Part shown: positions 7,479 to 8,585 of the stretch, one piece after another | How positions within the stretch are numbered: position 1 is the stretch's first letter | How the letters are laid out: each line of letters starts with the position of its first letter | Assembly (NCBI GenBank): GCA_020859965.1 | Contig: JAJBVF010000503.1 | Span: 1-8,585, forward strand | Reading direction: 5' to 3' | Length of the DNA stretch: 8,585 nt | DNA from: Clostridiales bacterium | Lineage (GTDB): Bacteria > Bacillota > Clostridia > Lachnospirales > Lachnospiraceae | The notes under the pieces: generated by a model | Told to the model about the DNA's origin: nothing | Databases searched by the model: none | The model's input: only the letters and a program-made list of their open reading frames with translations | Made by a program: the position numbers and the translations under genes

Positions 7479-8399
7479 CTAAAATAATGCGCTCTCTTTA
7501 TCAATCCTGCGTACAATCATATTCACGATCAAAATCAGAATAAAGCCAAGCACTGACTGTAAAAATCCTGCCGCTGCAGCACGTCCGATATCATTTAACT
7601 GAGTCAGATTTTTATACACAAATACATCCAGCGTGTCCGTCACAGAAGAAATCAACCCGGAACGCATTGGCACCTGATAAAACAATCCAAAATCTGTAAA
7701 AAAGATTTTGCCAACCTGAAGAAGCGTCACCGTAATAATCGTATTTTTCAGCCCTGGAAGTGTCACATGCCATACCTGCTTTGCCCGATTCGCGCCGTCA
7801 GTCATGGCAGCCTCATACAGGGAAGTATCAATTCCCACCACCGTAGCATAATATAAAATACTGGAGTAGCCAAAATTCTTCCACAGATATACTAAGGTTA
7901 AAATTACAGGCCAGTATTTTGCTTCCGTATACCAGCTGATTTTATCTTTTCCAAGAGACACCAGCAGATTGTTCAATATTCCACTTTCCTGCCCCAGAAA
8001 TGCGTAAACCACATAAGATACAATAACAGTTGATAAAAGGTATGGAATTAAAATAACAGTCTGATACACTTTTTTATTCATTTTTCCCTGCAGGAAATAC
8101 AGCATAATGGCTATCGCCACCGCTAATATGTTTCCAAGAAGGATAAACACAAAATTATATCCTAATGTATTTCTTATCATATTAAACGTATCCGGAGATT
8201 TAAACAGATAAATAAAATTCTTGAGGCCTACCCAGGGACTGCCCCAGATTCCTTTCGCATAATTGAACTTTTTAAACGCAATAACCAGACCGGGAAGCGG
8301 CATATAACAGTTAATAAATAAGTAAATAAGTCCCGGCAGCATCATCGCGTATAGAACCATCGTTTTTCTATCGAATTTTTTCAGTCTTTTTTTCTTCAC
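7479..8399 (-). CDS. Sugar ABC transporter permease, LplB-like (first subunit)
   Basis: Inner-membrane permease pairing with the downstream LplC-like subunit. From the GTG at 8397-8399 it is 306 residues, normal for LplB. After a basic stretch (MKKKRLKKFDRK) comes the family hallmark LPGLIYLFIN and AFKKFNYAKGIWGSPWVGL (positions 21-59), then about five more helices. The EAA motif is EAAMTDGANRAKQVW followed by LPGLKNT (196-220). Start choice: an ATG at 8486 in the same frame would add 29 residues, but it lies in the loop of a terminator-like hairpin, lacks a ribosome site, and the added residues do not resemble the family; AAGGAG at 8410-8415 lies 10 bases before the GTG. The hairpin between this gene and the upstream binding-protein gene suggests it is expressed by read-through. 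No ATPase gene is adjacent. Confidence 0.93.
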   Translation of the reverse strand: MKKKRLKKFDRKTMVLYAMMLPGLIYLFINCYMPLPGLVIAFKKFNYAKGIWGSPWVGLKNFIYLFKSPDTFNMIRNTLGYNFVFILLGNILAVAIAIMLYFLQGKMNKKVYQTVILIPYLLSTVIVSYVVYAFLGQESGILNNLLVSLGKDKISWYTEAKYWPVILTLVYLWKNFGYSSILYYATVVGIDTSLYEAAMTDGANRAKQVWHVTLPGLKNTIITVTLLQVGKIFFTDFGLFYQVPMRSGLISSVTDTLDVFVYKNLTQLNDIGRAAAAGFLQSVLGFILILIVNMIVRRIDKESALF

Positions 8400-8409
8400 G
8401 CTCCCTGAT

Positions 8410-8415
8410 CTCCTT
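8410..8415 (-). promoter_or_regulatory. Ribosome-binding site fixing the GTG start of the LplB-like permease
   Basis: AAGGAG on the minus strand, 10 bases before the GTG at 8397-8399. A second AGGGAG (8401-8406) is only one base from the GTG and is too close to serve. No comparable site precedes the longer ATG candidate at 8486. Confidence 0.7.
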
Positions 8416-8461
8416 TCCAGCCTAAGCGTTCCTGCCCGCATTGCAGGTACAATTAGGGAAT

Positions 8462-8511
8462 AAAAAAGGCGGTGCGGTGAACGCACATTAGAGTCACCTC
8501 ACTCGCCTTTT
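8462..8511 (-). terminator. Rho-independent terminator-like hairpin inside the transporter operon
   Basis: On the minus strand AAAAGGCG (8504-8511) pairs with CGCCTTTT (8464-8471), then GTG with CAC past a one-base bulge, then GGTGA (8494-8498) with TCACC (8476-8480) past an A-G mismatch. This makes 16 pairs around a 13-base loop. Six Ts (8462-8467) overlap and follow the 3' arm, as in an intrinsic terminator. It begins 11 bases after the binding-protein stop codon. The likely role is to make the binding-protein message abundant while letting a fraction of transcripts continue into the permease and hydrolase genes. The structure is visible; efficiency is not. I see no convincing promoter between it and the permease. 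Confidence 0.75.
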
Positions 8512-8522
8512 CAAATCATATT

Positions 8523-8585
8523 TTACTGTTCACTTGCCCATTCATCCAACTGTGCCTGCTTTTCAGCGATAACCAGATCTACACC
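8523..8585 (-). CDS. C-terminal end of probable extracellular sugar-binding lipoprotein (partial)
   Basis: The only open minus-strand frame ending with TAA at 8523-8525 encodes the last 20 residues, GVDLVIAEKQAQLDEWASEQ; the rest lies beyond the window edge. The pattern of a hydrophobic VIAEKQ followed by a short amphipathic QLDEW helix is typical of the C-terminus of LipO-type solute-binding proteins of CUT1 importers, and the position just upstream of the LplB-like permease is where that gene normally sits. The identification rests on 20 residues plus context, so it is probable rather than proven. Confidence 0.75.
   Translation of the reverse strand, partial: GVDLVIAEKQAQLDEWASEQ

Noticed and set aside
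8440..8456. Short inverted repeat near 8430-8446 (CCTGC with GCAGG) after the terminator
   Set aside because: Only five pairs with a seven-base loop and no associated motif; expected by chance.
8400..8486. N-terminal extension of the LplB-like permease from ATG at 8486
   Set aside because: The ATG is in the loop of the terminator hairpin, has no Shine-Dalgarno sequence, and the 29 added residues are unlike the family. The GTG at 8399 has AAGGAG at workable spacing.
1..8585. Search for CRISPR arrays, transposases, tRNA genes, phage genes and catabolite-repression (cre) operators
   Set aside because: No regularly spaced repeats, insertion-sequence ends or tRNA-like cloverleafs were seen, and no convincing cre match in the intergenic stretches. 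Reading by eye cannot exclude weak cre sites.

Overview
The window looks like part of a carbohydrate-utilisation locus of a low-to-moderate GC Gram-positive gut-type Clostridia, most likely Lachnospiraceae. This is inferred from strong AGGAGG ribosome-binding sites, short intergenic gaps, the LplB/LplC-type sugar ABC permeases, and the pairing with a YesM-type histidine kinase. Species cannot be named from this sequence. Every gene I can support lies on the minus strand, so transcription runs from position 8585 down to 1. The plus strand holds only shadow ORFs.

Layout in order of transcription. First come the last 20 residues of a protein that looks like the extracellular sugar-binding lipoprotein of an ABC importer (8523-8585). 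A rho-independent terminator-like hairpin follows (8462-8511). Then two ABC permease subunits (7479-8399 and 6583-7467), a cytoplasmic GH2 enzyme of the DUF4982-containing type (4203-6527), and a cytoplasmic GH3 enzyme (1747-4182), all with gaps of 11 to 55 bases and no terminator between them. A promoter with a perfect TATAAT sits immediately after the GH3 stop codon. It leads into an approximately 90-base leader and then a membrane sensor histidine kinase (1-1618), which runs off the window edge a few dozen residues before its expected end.

How the parts fit: a lipoprotein would capture an oligosaccharide or glycoside outside the cell and the two permeases would import it. GH2 and GH3, which have no signal peptides, would remove beta-linked sugars inside the cell. 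The kinase, probably with an AraC-type response regulator beyond the left edge, would sense the substrate or its loaded binding protein and control the locus. No ATP-binding subunit is present, so an ATPase shared among sugar importers is expected elsewhere in the genome. The substrate is not determined by the sequence.

The most unusual element is the leader of the kinase mRNA. It can form a 15-position hairpin (1646-1691) whose 3' arm contains most of a CCUCC element that could alternatively pair with the kinase Shine-Dalgarno sequence. This is an arrangement of mutually exclusive hairpins typical of translational switches. Other points of interest are the terminator inside the transporter operon, a roughly 75-residue insertion with an altered DGP-like motif in the GH3 enzyme, and an extra helical tail on that enzyme.
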